Shown here piece after piece: positions 56,173 to 64,000 of a stretch of 64,000 nucleotides of DNA; position 1 is the stretch's first letter; each line of letters opens with the position of its first letter. Both the position numbers and the translations under genes were made by a program. This DNA is from an uncultured Eubacteriales bacterium (GTDB taxonomy: Bacteria > Bacillota > Clostridia > Lachnospirales > Cellulosilyticaceae), in contig URVM01000003.1 in the NCBI GenBank assembly GCA_900551325.1, positions 1 through 64,000 on the forward strand. Reading direction: 5' to 3'. The notes under the pieces were generated by a model, which worked only from the letters and a program-made list of their open reading frames with translations, did no database searches and was not told where the DNA came from.

Positions 56173-56475
56173 CTATTCAACTTGTAACATTTCATAGGTT
56201 AAACTTTTCTTGTTATAAAGTTCATCTACTAATGTTACAATATAATCTATAAGCCATGTCCTATCTTTACTTACACCTAATATAAAACTATCTTTATATC
56301 GTTTATCCAGTTGATTATAAGGAATAATCTCAAATAAATTCCCTGGACGTGCCGGTGTACAAAGTACATAGACATCTTTAGGCCCTTTATTCTTCTTTGT
56401 GAATTTTAGACTTATAGGGTATAGGCGTTTATAAGGAAGATTAGGATCTATTTTCATATACTTAGAAGTTTTCAT
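56173..56475 (-). CDS. Conserved-looking 100-residue protein, unknown
   Basis: This small soluble protein has a basic N-terminal half (PYKRLYPISLKFTKKNKGPKD) and an acidic C-terminal helix (TWLIDYIVTLVDELYNKK). I recognise no domain. GGAGGCG precedes the ATG and the stop is nine bases before the DUF2953-gerW pair, so it is probably the first gene of that spore-related unit. No signal peptide or membrane helix is visible. Confidence 0.75.
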   Translation of the reverse strand: MKTSKYMKIDPNLPYKRLYPISLKFTKKNKGPKDVYVLCTPARPGNLFEIIPYNQLDKRYKDSFILGVSKDRTWLIDYIVTLVDELYNKKSLTYEMLQVE

Positions 56476-56645
56476 TATACGCCTCCTTTGTATAAATCTT
56501 AAATAATTATATAGACTTACTTAATTATACATGATTATACCATATACAATTATATTTTGACCATATGAACCTTTTCTTATCTTTTAAAGTTCATTATAAT
56601 AATAAGTGAACAACAATGTATTTTACTTGCGAAAGGATTACATCT

Positions 56646-57776
56646 ATGAAATTATTTGATTTATTTTTAATTCCTAAACCTTATCATTTCTATGTAAAAC
56701 TAGGTTTAGCTCTATTTGTAACTTTATTTTTCATTTTACTTAGCAAAACTTTGCGTAAAGTTATTATTAAATTCTTTACTCACTTTAATACGAAACTTCC
56801 TAACTTTTTAGATGAGCTTAATTTAGCACTTTCTAGTCCTATTGACTATTGGTTACGCCTAACTGGCCTTTACATAGGACTTATGCTATCGCCTTTTGTG
56901 GCTTATACCCACATGACACAGACTGAACTGTATATAAGCGAAGAACTCAAAATAAACTTAGCAATTATTCCTATTAATCTAGTTCATACTATTTATGGTT
57001 TAATCTGTATTATCTTAATGACATGGGCTGCCTACAACTGCGTCAGTGTCTATGAAAATGTACTCATGGATGTGGGTTCAAAATTTACACTTCTTGACCA
57101 TAAATTACTTATTCGTTTCACTTCTAAAATCATTCGTCTTGCCATTATTATTCTAGGTATCATCTTAATGATTACACAACTTGGTATTAATATTGGTGGC
57201 ATCCTTACAGGTGTAGGACTAGGTGGTGTGGCTTTCACCTTTGTGGCGAAAGATTCCCTTACCAATATTATGAGTGGGGTAGTCCTTATGATTGATAGAC
57301 CATTTAATATAGGGGATTGGATACAATGTGGTTCTATAGAAGGTATTGTAGAAGATGTAAGCTTTAGAAGTACACGTATACGAACCTTTGACCAGGGCTT
57401 AGTAGTTGTTCCAAATGCTACTATTGCTAATGATAATATTCTTAACTGGTCCACTATGGAAAAACGACGCATTAAATTTTCTCTAGGCGTTACTTATGAT
57501 ACACCTAAAGAAAAACTGGAAGCTTTTGTTACAAACCTTACTGAAATTCTAGCTCAAATGGACACTATTGAAAAGGATACCTCCCTTGTTTACTTTGATG
57601 AATTTAAAGCTTATTCTTTAAATATTGTTGTTCAATGCTATACTTTACAAACAAGCCTAAAAGATTATGTCCGTGTTCGTGAACAATTAAACTTTGAAAT
57701 TATGAAACTTGCTAATGCTTTAGAAGTAGATTTAGCTTTCCCAACTCAAACTATTCAAGTGCAAAACTCAAATTAA
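56646..57776 (+). CDS. Small-conductance mechanosensitive channel (MscS family)
   Basis: MscS-type channels open on membrane stretch and release solutes during osmotic downshock. Four or five hydrophobic helices precede the pore helix, which contains GINIGGILTGVGLGGVAFTFVAKDSLTNIMSG; the beta domain follows with DRPFNIGDWIQCGSIEGIVEDVSFRSTRIRTFD. The frame opens ten codons earlier, but AAAGGA is spaced for the ATG at 56646 (376 residues). It converges on gshF. Confidence 0.93.
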   Translation: MKLFDLFLIPKPYHFYVKLGLALFVTLFFILLSKTLRKVIIKFFTHFNTKLPNFLDELNLALSSPIDYWLRLTGLYIGLMLSPFVAYTHMTQTELYISEELKINLAIIPINLVHTIYGLICIILMTWAAYNCVSVYENVLMDVGSKFTLLDHKLLIRFTSKIIRLAIIILGIILMITQLGINIGGILTGVGLGGVAFTFVAKDSLTNIMSGVVLMIDRPFNIGDWIQCGSIEGIVEDVSFRSTRIRTFDQGLVVVPNATIANDNILNWSTMEKRRIKFSLGVTYDTPKEKLEAFVTNLTEILAQMDTIEKDTSLVYFDEFKAYSLNIVVQCYTLQTSLKDYVRVREQLNFEIMKLANALEVDLAFPTQTIQVQNSN

Positions 57777-57778
57777 AT

Positions 57779-57813
57779 ACAAAAGGTGCATGTGATTAAC
57801 ATGCACCTTTTGT
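57779..57813. terminator. Bidirectional terminator between mscS and gshF
   Basis: A perfect 15-bp stem (57779-57793 with 57799-57813) has a 5-base loop that contains part of the gshF stop codon. T-rich sequence lies beyond it on the plus strand; the minus side is weaker. Confidence 0.85.
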
Positions 57814-60114
57814 ATTGTAACCTAATAACCTTAAAATTTCTTTTGCAATATTTCTTTCACTACCTTTATAAGGATAGGAATGAATATGAATAGCTGGATT
57901 ATAATTCAGTTCAATAATGGCGTAGTTTGAATCTTCTTTTGTATAATCTTCAATCATCATATCTACACCACAAATAGTTGCACCTACTACCTTAGCTGCT
58001 TGAACTGCTATCTGTTTAAATAGTTCAGGTATAAAGTCTGTATAATCTACACTATCTCCCCCTGTACTAATATTGGAGTTTTCTCTTAAATAGATAATTT
58101 CTCCTAGCTTAGGAACACTTGTAAAATCTAGTCCTTGTTGTTTTAAGAAAAGTTTAGCACTTTCATCTAATTTTATTTTTTCTAGTGGTGTTTTATATCC
58201 TTCTCCTCGTAAAGGATCTTCATTTTTCAGATTTACCAAATCTGTAATGGAGTGAATGCCATCCCCTACTATATTAGCAGGTACGCGATGTAACACACCT
58301 ACTACTTTATCTCCTATTACTAAAAAGCGATATTCTTTGCCTTTTACATACTCTTCTATAAGTACAGTATTATCATGTGTAAAGCCTATTTCTAGTGCTA
58401 ACTCTAAGTCCTTTAAATTTGCACCCTCTGGAAAAATACTAATGCCTAGTCCAAAGTTAGTAGACTTTGGTTTGATTACAACAGGCATGCCTTCATATTT
58501 CTTTATTTGATAAAGTGCTTCTTCTATAGTGTCAACACTTTCTCCCTTAGGTACACCTATACCATGCTTATTTAGAACCTTCTTTGTAAGTTCTTTGTTC
58601 TCCATTAAAAGAACACTTATATAATTATCTCTTGATGTTTTAGTAGCTTGTTTTACGTATTCTACATGGTCCCCTCTTTTTAAAGTAATAAAGTTCTCTC
58701 TTCTATCTAGTACTTTTACTTCTATACCACTTTTAATCGCTTCTTTCATAAGAAGTTGTGTAGAAAGCTCCATATCTTCATATCCTTCTAGTTTAAAACG
58801 ATTATTATATCCTTCTTCTTTGTACTCTCGTGCTAAGTCTAAATGACTTCTTACATAACCTTTTGCCTTTACATCCTCTACTATTTTGCAAGCGTAAGTT
58901 AATGTATAGTCTTTCACTTTTAAAATCATATCTTCTATAATGACTTCTTGTTTTAGACCTAATACTTGATTTATTTCTTTCATTTGTTCTAGTATTTCTA
59001 GGCCCCATACTATTTTACCAATAGGCTTGCCATCTCTTAAAAGCTCAGTATCTTTTTGACCGTATCTAGCAATGGTATTTTGATTTTGAAGCGCCTCTTC
59101 TTGCCATTTATTATAATTGCTTTCATCTTTTAAAAGTAAAAATAGATTAAATAAATGCATAAACTGAAGATCTTCTAAAGCAATACCTGATTTTTCAAAA
59201 GGATTAATATCAATACTTCTATACTCTAAGTACAAAATACCATCCTTTTGTAAGGACTCAAAAAGATTATGATTATCTTTAGCTTTTAATCTAATTTGAC
59301 TATATAGTTCTCTTGGCCCCTCTATTAGCCCTTGTTCTACAAAGGCATCTACGCTCTTAATATAATCTGCTATACTATTATAATTTGGGAAAAGACTTAC
59401 CTTATTGGTATATCCACACTCACTATTTCTATAAGATAATGCTCCCTCATTTGAATAGCTTTCTTCACTTACTTCATCTAATTTATTTACACATATTTTC
59501 GTAAAACTTTCATGTACTACACTGGTGCTTCCTAGAAGATAAATGATGAGCCATCTATAACGTAGATAATTTCTAGCTACCTTTAAGTAAACTTGATTTT
59601 TAAATTCTATATAATCTATATCTTGACCTATATGTTTATATAACTTTTCTAAGAATGCTTCACTAAAAGAAAAGTTATAATGAATACCTGATACAAGTTG
59701 CTTCTTACCGCCATATTTACTAAGTAATTTTTGACGATATTTATAGGCTTCTTGTCCTGTCTCGCAAGGGCAAAATGTGGCAATAGGAATATCTTTATCT
59801 TGTGGAATCACACATGGCATAGATTGTGGCCAAAAATATTCCTCTCCAATTTCTCCTACTGCAATATCATAAAGTCCATTTAAAAATTTATAAGTTTCTT
59901 CAACTGTTTCAAAAGCAGGTGTAATAAGTTCTACCTGACTTTCAGAAAAATCCGTAGTAATATAAGGATTAGATAATTTACCACCAAAGGTTTCAGGATG
60001 TGGTGAATACACTAAGTGTCCTTCTTTGTCACATCTTAAGCTTTCTCTTTCTAATCCAAAATTCCCCCTAAGAAGCTCTTGGGGACTAAATAAACCTTCA
60101 ATTTGTTTCAACAT
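57796..60114 (-). CDS. gshF: Bifunctional glutamate-cysteine ligase/glutathione synthetase GshF
   Basis: GshF makes glutathione from glutamate, cysteine and glycine in one polypeptide. Residues 1-450 are a gamma-glutamylcysteine ligase of the GshA type (LLRGNFGLERESLRC, YITTDFSESQVELITP). Residues about 490-770 are an ATP-grasp glutathione synthetase-like module (MPVVIKPKSTNFGLGISIF, VLIEEYVKGKEYRFLVIG, IIELNYNPAIHIHSYP). The 772-residue length is normal for GshF. Its start overlaps the end of the MATE gene by 17 bases, so the two are co-expressed. Few strict anaerobes make glutathione, which makes the pairing with an exporter noteworthy. Confidence 0.95.
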   Translation of the reverse strand: MLKQIEGLFSPQELLRGNFGLERESLRCDKEGHLVYSPHPETFGGKLSNPYITTDFSESQVELITPAFETVEETYKFLNGLYDIAVGEIGEEYFWPQSMPCVIPQDKDIPIATFCPCETGQEAYKYRQKLLSKYGGKKQLVSGIHYNFSFSEAFLEKLYKHIGQDIDYIEFKNQVYLKVARNYLRYRWLIIYLLGSTSVVHESFTKICVNKLDEVSEESYSNEGALSYRNSECGYTNKVSLFPNYNSIADYIKSVDAFVEQGLIEGPRELYSQIRLKAKDNHNLFESLQKDGILYLEYRSIDINPFEKSGIALEDLQFMHLFNLFLLLKDESNYNKWQEEALQNQNTIARYGQKDTELLRDGKPIGKIVWGLEILEQMKEINQVLGLKQEVIIEDMILKVKDYTLTYACKIVEDVKAKGYVRSHLDLAREYKEEGYNNRFKLEGYEDMELSTQLLMKEAIKSGIEVKVLDRRENFITLKRGDHVEYVKQATKTSRDNYISVLLMENKELTKKVLNKHGIGVPKGESVDTIEEALYQIKKYEGMPVVIKPKSTNFGLGISIFPEGANLKDLELALEIGFTHDNTVLIEEYVKGKEYRFLVIGDKVVGVLHRVPANIVGDGIHSITDLVNLKNEDPLRGEGYKTPLEKIKLDESAKLFLKQQGLDFTSVPKLGEIIYLRENSNISTGGDSVDYTDFIPELFKQIAVQAAKVVGATICGVDMMIEDYTKEDSNYAIIELNYNPAIHIHSYPYKGSERNIAKEILRLLGYNTKGAC

Positions 60115-61426
60115 TTGTATACCTCTTCCATACTTTTATACGATATACCCAATACGCTACCAAGCCTTTTAATACACTTGAAAGCGCTATACTCCACCAT
60201 ATACCATTAATACCTAGATATGGTGTAAGAATAAGGGCCATAGGAATTCTTAAAACTGTAAATACAATACTAATATTGGCTGGAATCTTAGGCATACCTA
60301 TTCCTGTAAATAGACCATTGGTCACCATTTCTACTGTACTGAAAATTTGGGATAAACCCATAATACGTAAATAGTTAGCCGCCACATCTATTGTTCCTAA
60401 ATCACTTATAAAAATACTTACTATAAGCTCTGGAATCCATAGAAAAACTATGGTTGTTAAAAGTGCATATATGCCACCAATACCTAATGCCGTTTTATAT
60501 CCTTCTTGTACTCTTTTTTGATGATTTGCACCGTAGTTTTGTCCTGTAAAACTTGCTACTGCTCCATTTAAGCCACCTATTACCATAAAAGTAATAGCCT
60601 CTATTTGTACACCTAGCTTCTGAGCAGCAATAGCCTCTGGACCAAAGGCTCCAATCAACCTTGCAAGTACAATATTGACTAAAGTAAATAGAACTCTTTG
60701 AAAAGACATAGGGAAACCTAATACTATAATTTCTGTTACCTTTTTCGTCTTTATTCCTATTTTACCATCAAATCTTAACAATTCCCATGCTTTTCCAAGG
60801 AATAAAATAAACATAATAACATTTGCTATAAGAGTAGCAAATGCAGCACCAAACACTCCCCATTTAAAGGTGTATATAAAAATAGGATCTAATATAATAT
60901 TCACTATAATGCCTATAGCACTTATTTTAAAGGCTGCTTTATTATTGCCATAGCTCCCAAAAATTCTAGTATAAAGTAAATTAAAAAAGGCGAAGAATAA
61001 CATAGGTCCGCTACAAGCTAAATAAAGATAAGCATCTTTTTCTACCTCTATATTACCTAGCTGTAAAAAGTCAATAAAATATTTACCACCTAAAATCAAC
61101 AAGATACTATAACAAAAACCAAGTATAGCGTTAATTAAACTACCTGCATTGATATAAGCCTTTGCTTCTCCTTCATCTTGTCTACCTGCTGCATGAGCAA
61201 CCTTTATACCTGTTCCTACTACTACCATTGCGTTAATAGCATAGCCTAAACCTATAAAAAAGCTAGAAGAACCAATACTAGCTACTGCATTTGTACCTAA
61301 TTTACCTACCCAAAACATATCTACAATATTATAAGCAAATTGTAGGAGAGAGCCTCCCATAATAGGAAGAGCTAAAGCTGTTAAAACCTTTATTACTTTT
61401 CCTTGTGTTAAATCTATTTTTTGCAT
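60098..61426 (-). CDS. MATE family exporter co-transcribed with gshF
   Basis: This is a 12-helix MATE family transporter of 442 residues. The N-terminal TALALPIMGGSLLQFAYNIVDMFWVGKLG and the central FNLLYTRIFGSYGNNKAAF are typical of the DinF/NorM group. AAGGAG precedes the ATG. The end of the gene overlaps gshF by 17 bases. The substrate is unknown; export of thiol conjugates is an attractive but untested idea given the partner gene. It is distinct from the MATE gene at the left edge. Confidence 0.92.
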   Translation of the reverse strand: MQKIDLTQGKVIKVLTALALPIMGGSLLQFAYNIVDMFWVGKLGTNAVASIGSSSFFIGLGYAINAMVVVGTGIKVAHAAGRQDEGEAKAYINAGSLINAILGFCYSILLILGGKYFIDFLQLGNIEVEKDAYLYLACSGPMLFFAFFNLLYTRIFGSYGNNKAAFKISAIGIIVNIILDPIFIYTFKWGVFGAAFATLIANVIMFILFLGKAWELLRFDGKIGIKTKKVTEIIVLGFPMSFQRVLFTLVNIVLARLIGAFGPEAIAAQKLGVQIEAITFMVIGGLNGAVASFTGQNYGANHQKRVQEGYKTALGIGGIYALLTTIVFLWIPELIVSIFISDLGTIDVAANYLRIMGLSQIFSTVEMVTNGLFTGIGMPKIPANISIVFTVLRIPMALILTPYLGINGIWWSIALSSVLKGLVAYWVYRIKVWKRYTNVETN

Positions 61427-61749
61427 AAATACTCCTTATGTATCTTTTCAACAGGTCATCCTTTATCCTATATACAATGCTCATCTTCCTAAATAAGGAT
61501 ACCATATTGATATTTATCTATATGATAATAACACTCACATAGATAAACGTCAATGTATTATAAATAACTTTCTCTTTAGGCTAATCAAATAGGCAATAAA
61601 TTTTTAGGCTCTGAAATAATTTTTAAATATTATTTTAAAAAAATCTTAAAAACCTAATTAAAATTACACAATCTTTCATTTAAAATTTATACATATTTAA
61701 CAAAAATAATTTAATCCTAAAAATTAGCGACGAGTTTTGTTTATTTCAA
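61427..61749. other. AT-rich gene-free stretch upstream of the MATE-gshF operon
   Basis: No coding frame with a ribosome-binding site is visible on either strand. It should contain the minus-strand promoter of MATE-gshF and the plus-strand promoter of the structured RNA. A 9-bp inverted repeat (61513-61521 with 61539-61547) is the only clear symmetry and could be an operator. Confidence 0.5.
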
Positions 61750-62262
61750 CGTATATATATAGTGTAGGACAAAATAAATACTAGTTAATTTTTGAACTAC
61801 ACTAAGAAAGAGCTCGGATAAACTTTTGGCCCTCCCCCCACCAAAAGATAGACAAGTCTCTTTCTTAAACACTAATGATTTAAGTGGTGGTAGATTTAAA
61901 TCATTAGTTAAAAACAATAGGTAATAGATGAATACTAAGCTACTAAGTCTTAATAATGACTAAACTAAGAAGATAGAATAGGCAATCAAAAGGTACCTCT
62001 ACAGGCTATAGTTACCAGTGACTACCCATTAGTGTGAAACTGTCTTATACAGCTCTGGCATGAAAGGAACCTCACCAGTATACATAGAACCCTAGGTATG
62101 GCCAGGGCGAAATCCTAGACTATACAATGTGTACGGTTTACTTAAGATAAAGTTAACGTCTCTTCATCTTGAATCTGTCAACATACTACCACCATAAAAA
62201 TACCTAAAGTACAGGCAAGATAAGTCCGGGGGGATGAGTTTGTACTTAGGTAGTTTTTGTGT
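61750..62262 (+). ncRNA. Large structured non-coding RNA candidate, about 0.5 kb
   Basis: This gene-free segment is less AT-rich than its flanks and folds well by eye. Helices: 61761-61767/61797-61803; 61804-61812/61858-61866; 61823-61829/61841-61847; a perfect 13-bp stem 61871-61883/61896-61908; 62078-62085/62127-62134 with a G-U pair valid only on the plus strand, stacked on 62068-62071/62135-62138 and enclosing 62092-62096/62114-62118; and a 12-bp 3' stem 62201-62213/62241-62252 followed by TTTTT. Two loop-loop pairings join the ends: 61833-61839 (TCCCCCC) with 62228-62234 (GGGGGGA), and 61885-61893 with 62186-62194 (9 bp). Size and complexity recall ROOL, GOLLD or OLE RNAs, but I cannot assign a family. 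The 5' end is uncertain. The 3' stem could also serve as the terminator of the convergent Nudix gene. Confidence 0.7.
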
Positions 62263-62281
62263 CTGTCTTATTTATTATAAA

Positions 62282-62773
62282 TTAATCTTCTATTGTAACT
62301 ATATGTTCTATTCCATTAGGCATATTAAATAGCTTTTCTCTAAAAAATGTTGGATAAGCCTTATATTTTGCTAATTCCTTTATTGGTATCCAATGCATAA
62401 ACTCTTTTCCTTCCATACAGTAGCTATTGCTATTTAATTCTTTGGTTCCTCGTGGCTTCATAAGAAAATAAAAGGCAATTTCATGACACTTCTTACCACT
62501 AGTTATACCATCACCCAAAAAGAAGTTTTCATGAATAAAAGCTAGTCGGTCAACTTCATATTTTATCCCTGTTTCTTCATAAACTTCTCTTACCACTGCC
62601 TCTTCGGCTGTCTCTCCCATATGTACACCGCCACCTACAGAATATAAATAATCTGCTTTTTCATTACCGGCTAAAAGAACACTATCATCTTCTATAATGA
62701 TTGCAGCTGCACGATATCTAAACCAATTGTTATCCGTTGTCATACAACAATCTTTATTATAATCTCCTTCCAT
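62282..62773 (-). CDS. Nudix hydrolase
   Basis: Nudix enzymes cleave nucleoside diphosphates linked to another moiety, with Mg2+ held by the Nudix box. The box is complete at residues 48-70 (G-x5-E-x7-REVYEETGI). The 163-residue protein has no extra domain. The frame opens 21 codons earlier, but AGGAGGT stands just before the ATG at 62773. The substrate is unknown. It is a single gene convergent with the structured RNA. Confidence 0.9.
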   Translation of the reverse strand: MEGDYNKDCCMTTDNNWFRYRAAAIIIEDDSVLLAGNEKADYLYSVGGGVHMGETAEEAVVREVYEETGIKYEVDRLAFIHENFFLGDGITSGKKCHEIAFYFLMKPRGTKELNSNSYCMEGKEFMHWIPIKELAKYKAYPTFFREKLFNMPNGIEHIVTIED

Positions 62774-62945
62774 AATGCACCTCCTCAAATTTAAATTAAT
62801 CCTAATTTTATAGCTGAAACCTAAACATTTCAACATTAATTTAATATAAAATCTAATTTTTATAAATAATTATATATTTAACTCACTTTTATATTCAATA
62901 CCTGTTATAATAGTTTCTAATTATTTATTTGAAGGGGAAATTAAA

Positions 62946-63275
62946 ATGAGTGAAGATCTATTTAGCTATCTAGAGACTTACGAAGAGGAAACAAGAGAAA
63001 GATTTCATATTTTATACCAACTTATTTATAAAAGTACTTCTTGTACTATTAATGAAAAATTATGGGCCAAGCTCCCTTCCTTCTATGTAGAAGACCATTT
63101 TATACGTCTTATTCCTTTTAAAGACCATATTAATATTGAAGCAAAAGCCGTTCTTTCCCATAGGGAGAAATTATTCAATTATAAGATAACCCCTAAAGGA
63201 ATGTTACAAATTTTTCATTATGAACAAGTTCCATATGAATTACTAAAGATAATATTTAAAGAAAGTTTGGAATAA
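62946..63275 (+). CDS. DUF1801/YdhG-like protein
   Basis: This 109-residue protein resembles the DUF1801 (YdhG) fold: an N-terminal helical part (YLETYEEETRERFHILYQLI), a central KLWAKLPSFYVEDHFIRLIPFKDHINIEA strand region and a C-terminal GMLQIFHYEQVPYELLKII. The function of the family is not established. GAAGGGG precedes the ATG. It is 73 bases upstream of the beta-galactosidase gene on the same strand and may share its transcript. Confidence 0.7.
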   Translation: MSEDLFSYLETYEEETRERFHILYQLIYKSTSCTINEKLWAKLPSFYVEDHFIRLIPFKDHINIEAKAVLSHREKLFNYKITPKGMLQIFHYEQVPYELLKIIFKESLE

Positions 63276-63348
63276 CATTAAAACAGATAAATATACTTTA
63301 AATAATACTTAGCCAAAAAATAAATACATCTCTAAAAGGAGAACGCAT

Positions 63349-64000
63349 ATGAATTTATCATTTATATGTAATAACTACAAAGAAATTTCTAAAGGCAATT
63401 TGCACATTGAACAAGTAACAACAGATTGGGATTATACCAACCTATATGTTACACAAGGAGGAAAACCTATCATTCCTGTTATGGGTGAATTACATTTCTC
63501 ACGTTATCCTCATGAACTTTGGGAAGAAGAAATCCTAAAAATGAAAGCCGCAGGTATTACTCTTATAAGTACTTATATGTTTTGGATTCATCATGAAGAA
63601 ACTGAAGGTTGCTTTGATTTTACAGGAGATAAAGATATTCAAAAATTCTTGTACTTATGTGAAAAACATCATATGCTAGTGCTTTTACGTCTTGGTCCTT
63701 GGTGTCATGGTGAAGTAGTTTATGGTGGTTTCCCTCCCTTTATCCAAGAACGCGAGGATAAGCGAACAAGTAGTAAAGGCTTTTTACAAAAAGTAGAAAA
63801 TTTATATAGCGCCTACTATGAACAGGTGAAATCATTCTTCTATCAAAATGGCTCTATCGTACTAGGCATACAACTTGATAATGAATATGGTGGAAATGAT
63901 CCTCAGTATATTAAGAACCTATATAATATTGCATTGTCTGTTGGGTTTAAATTGCCTTTATATACAATGACTGCATGGCCTCCTAATGGCAAACTTAAAG
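63349..64000 (+). CDS. Beta-galactosidase, glycoside hydrolase family 35 (partial, cut by window end)
   Basis: GH35 enzymes remove terminal beta-galactose. The visible 217 codons cover the first part of the TIM barrel: the substrate-site text VMGELHFSRYPHELWEEEI, STYMFWIHHE, LRLGPWCHGEVVYGGFP and the acid/base motif QLDNEYG with Glu179. No signal peptide is seen, so it is probably intracellular. AAAAGGAG precedes the ATG. The frame is open to the last base, so the gene continues beyond the window; the nucleophile region is not visible. Confidence 0.9.
   Translation, partial: MNLSFICNNYKEISKGNLHIEQVTTDWDYTNLYVTQGGKPIIPVMGELHFSRYPHELWEEEILKMKAAGITLISTYMFWIHHEETEGCFDFTGDKDIQKFLYLCEKHHMLVLLRLGPWCHGEVVYGGFPPFIQEREDKRTSSKGFLQKVENLYSAYYEQVKSFFYQNGSIVLGIQLDNEYGGNDPQYIKNLYNIALSVGFKLPLYTMTAWPPNGKLK

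Noticed and set aside
61750..62262. Group II intron, group I intron, tmRNA, RNase P RNA or T-box
   Set aside because: No group II domain V, no group I P/Q/R/S core, no tmRNA ends or tag frame, RNase P conserved regions not in order, and no T-box AGGGUGG sequence. GTACGG near 62131 resembles part of domain V, but the partner strand is missing.

Overview
The window reads as chromosomal DNA of a low-GC, endospore-forming, anaerobic Firmicute of the class Clostridia. The evidence is the AT-rich sequence, strong AGGAGG-type ribosome-binding sites, a Clostridia-type division/sporulation gene order, CodY, SpoIIGA/SigE/SigG, a Spo0E-like protein, GerW, and a MurE with the meso-DAP motif DNPR. A member of the Lachnospirales (Cellulosilyticum-like) is my best guess from protein style; this is inference. 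No prophage, insertion sequence, CRISPR array, rRNA or tRNA was seen.

Layout. 0.2-13.4 kb, mostly minus strand: a MATE exporter, an oligopeptide ABC importer (oppABCDF), a lone patatin-like phospholipase and a branched-chain amino-acid importer (livJHMGF). Candidate CodY boxes overlap the promoters of oppA and livJ, and codY itself lies at 27.9 kb. 13.7-18.3 kb: an RNase H-like protein, CheR, IspH, a chorismate mutase-CMP kinase fusion and an RpiR regulator. 18.5-27.6 kb: mnmM, rluB, a D,D-carboxypeptidase, scpB/scpA, a second D,D-carboxypeptidase, pdp, deoB and xerD. 27.9-33.8 kb: codY, topA, dprA and the divergent comM. 33.8-37.1 kb: nrdR, ylmC, sigG, sigE, spoIIGA. 37.2-51.9 kb: a division and cell-wall cluster transcribed from mraZ toward ftsZ (mraZ-rsmH-ftsL-ftsI-spoVD-murE-murF-mraY-murD-ftsW-ftsQ-ftsZ), without murG, murB or ftsA. 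52-57.8 kb: a Spo0E-like gene, lgt, a small membrane protein, ychF, gerW with two partners, and an MscS channel. 57.8-61.4 kb: a MATE exporter overlapping the bifunctional glutathione synthase gshF. 61.75-62.26 kb: a gene-free segment that folds as a large structured RNA. 62.3-64 kb: a Nudix hydrolase, a DUF1801 protein and the first part of a GH35 beta-galactosidase cut by the window edge.

Most notable: (1) the roughly 0.5-kb structured RNA candidate with two long-range loop pairings; (2) a perfect 26-bp inverted repeat that locks up the Shine-Dalgarno sequence of the spoVD-like gene; (3) the AroH-Cmk fusion with the catalytic residues of both parts present; (4) a 10-bp-phased MraZ operator array at the start of the division cluster; (5) putative CodY operators on the two nutrient-import operons. 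All terminators, promoters and boxes were read by eye, without folding or database searches.
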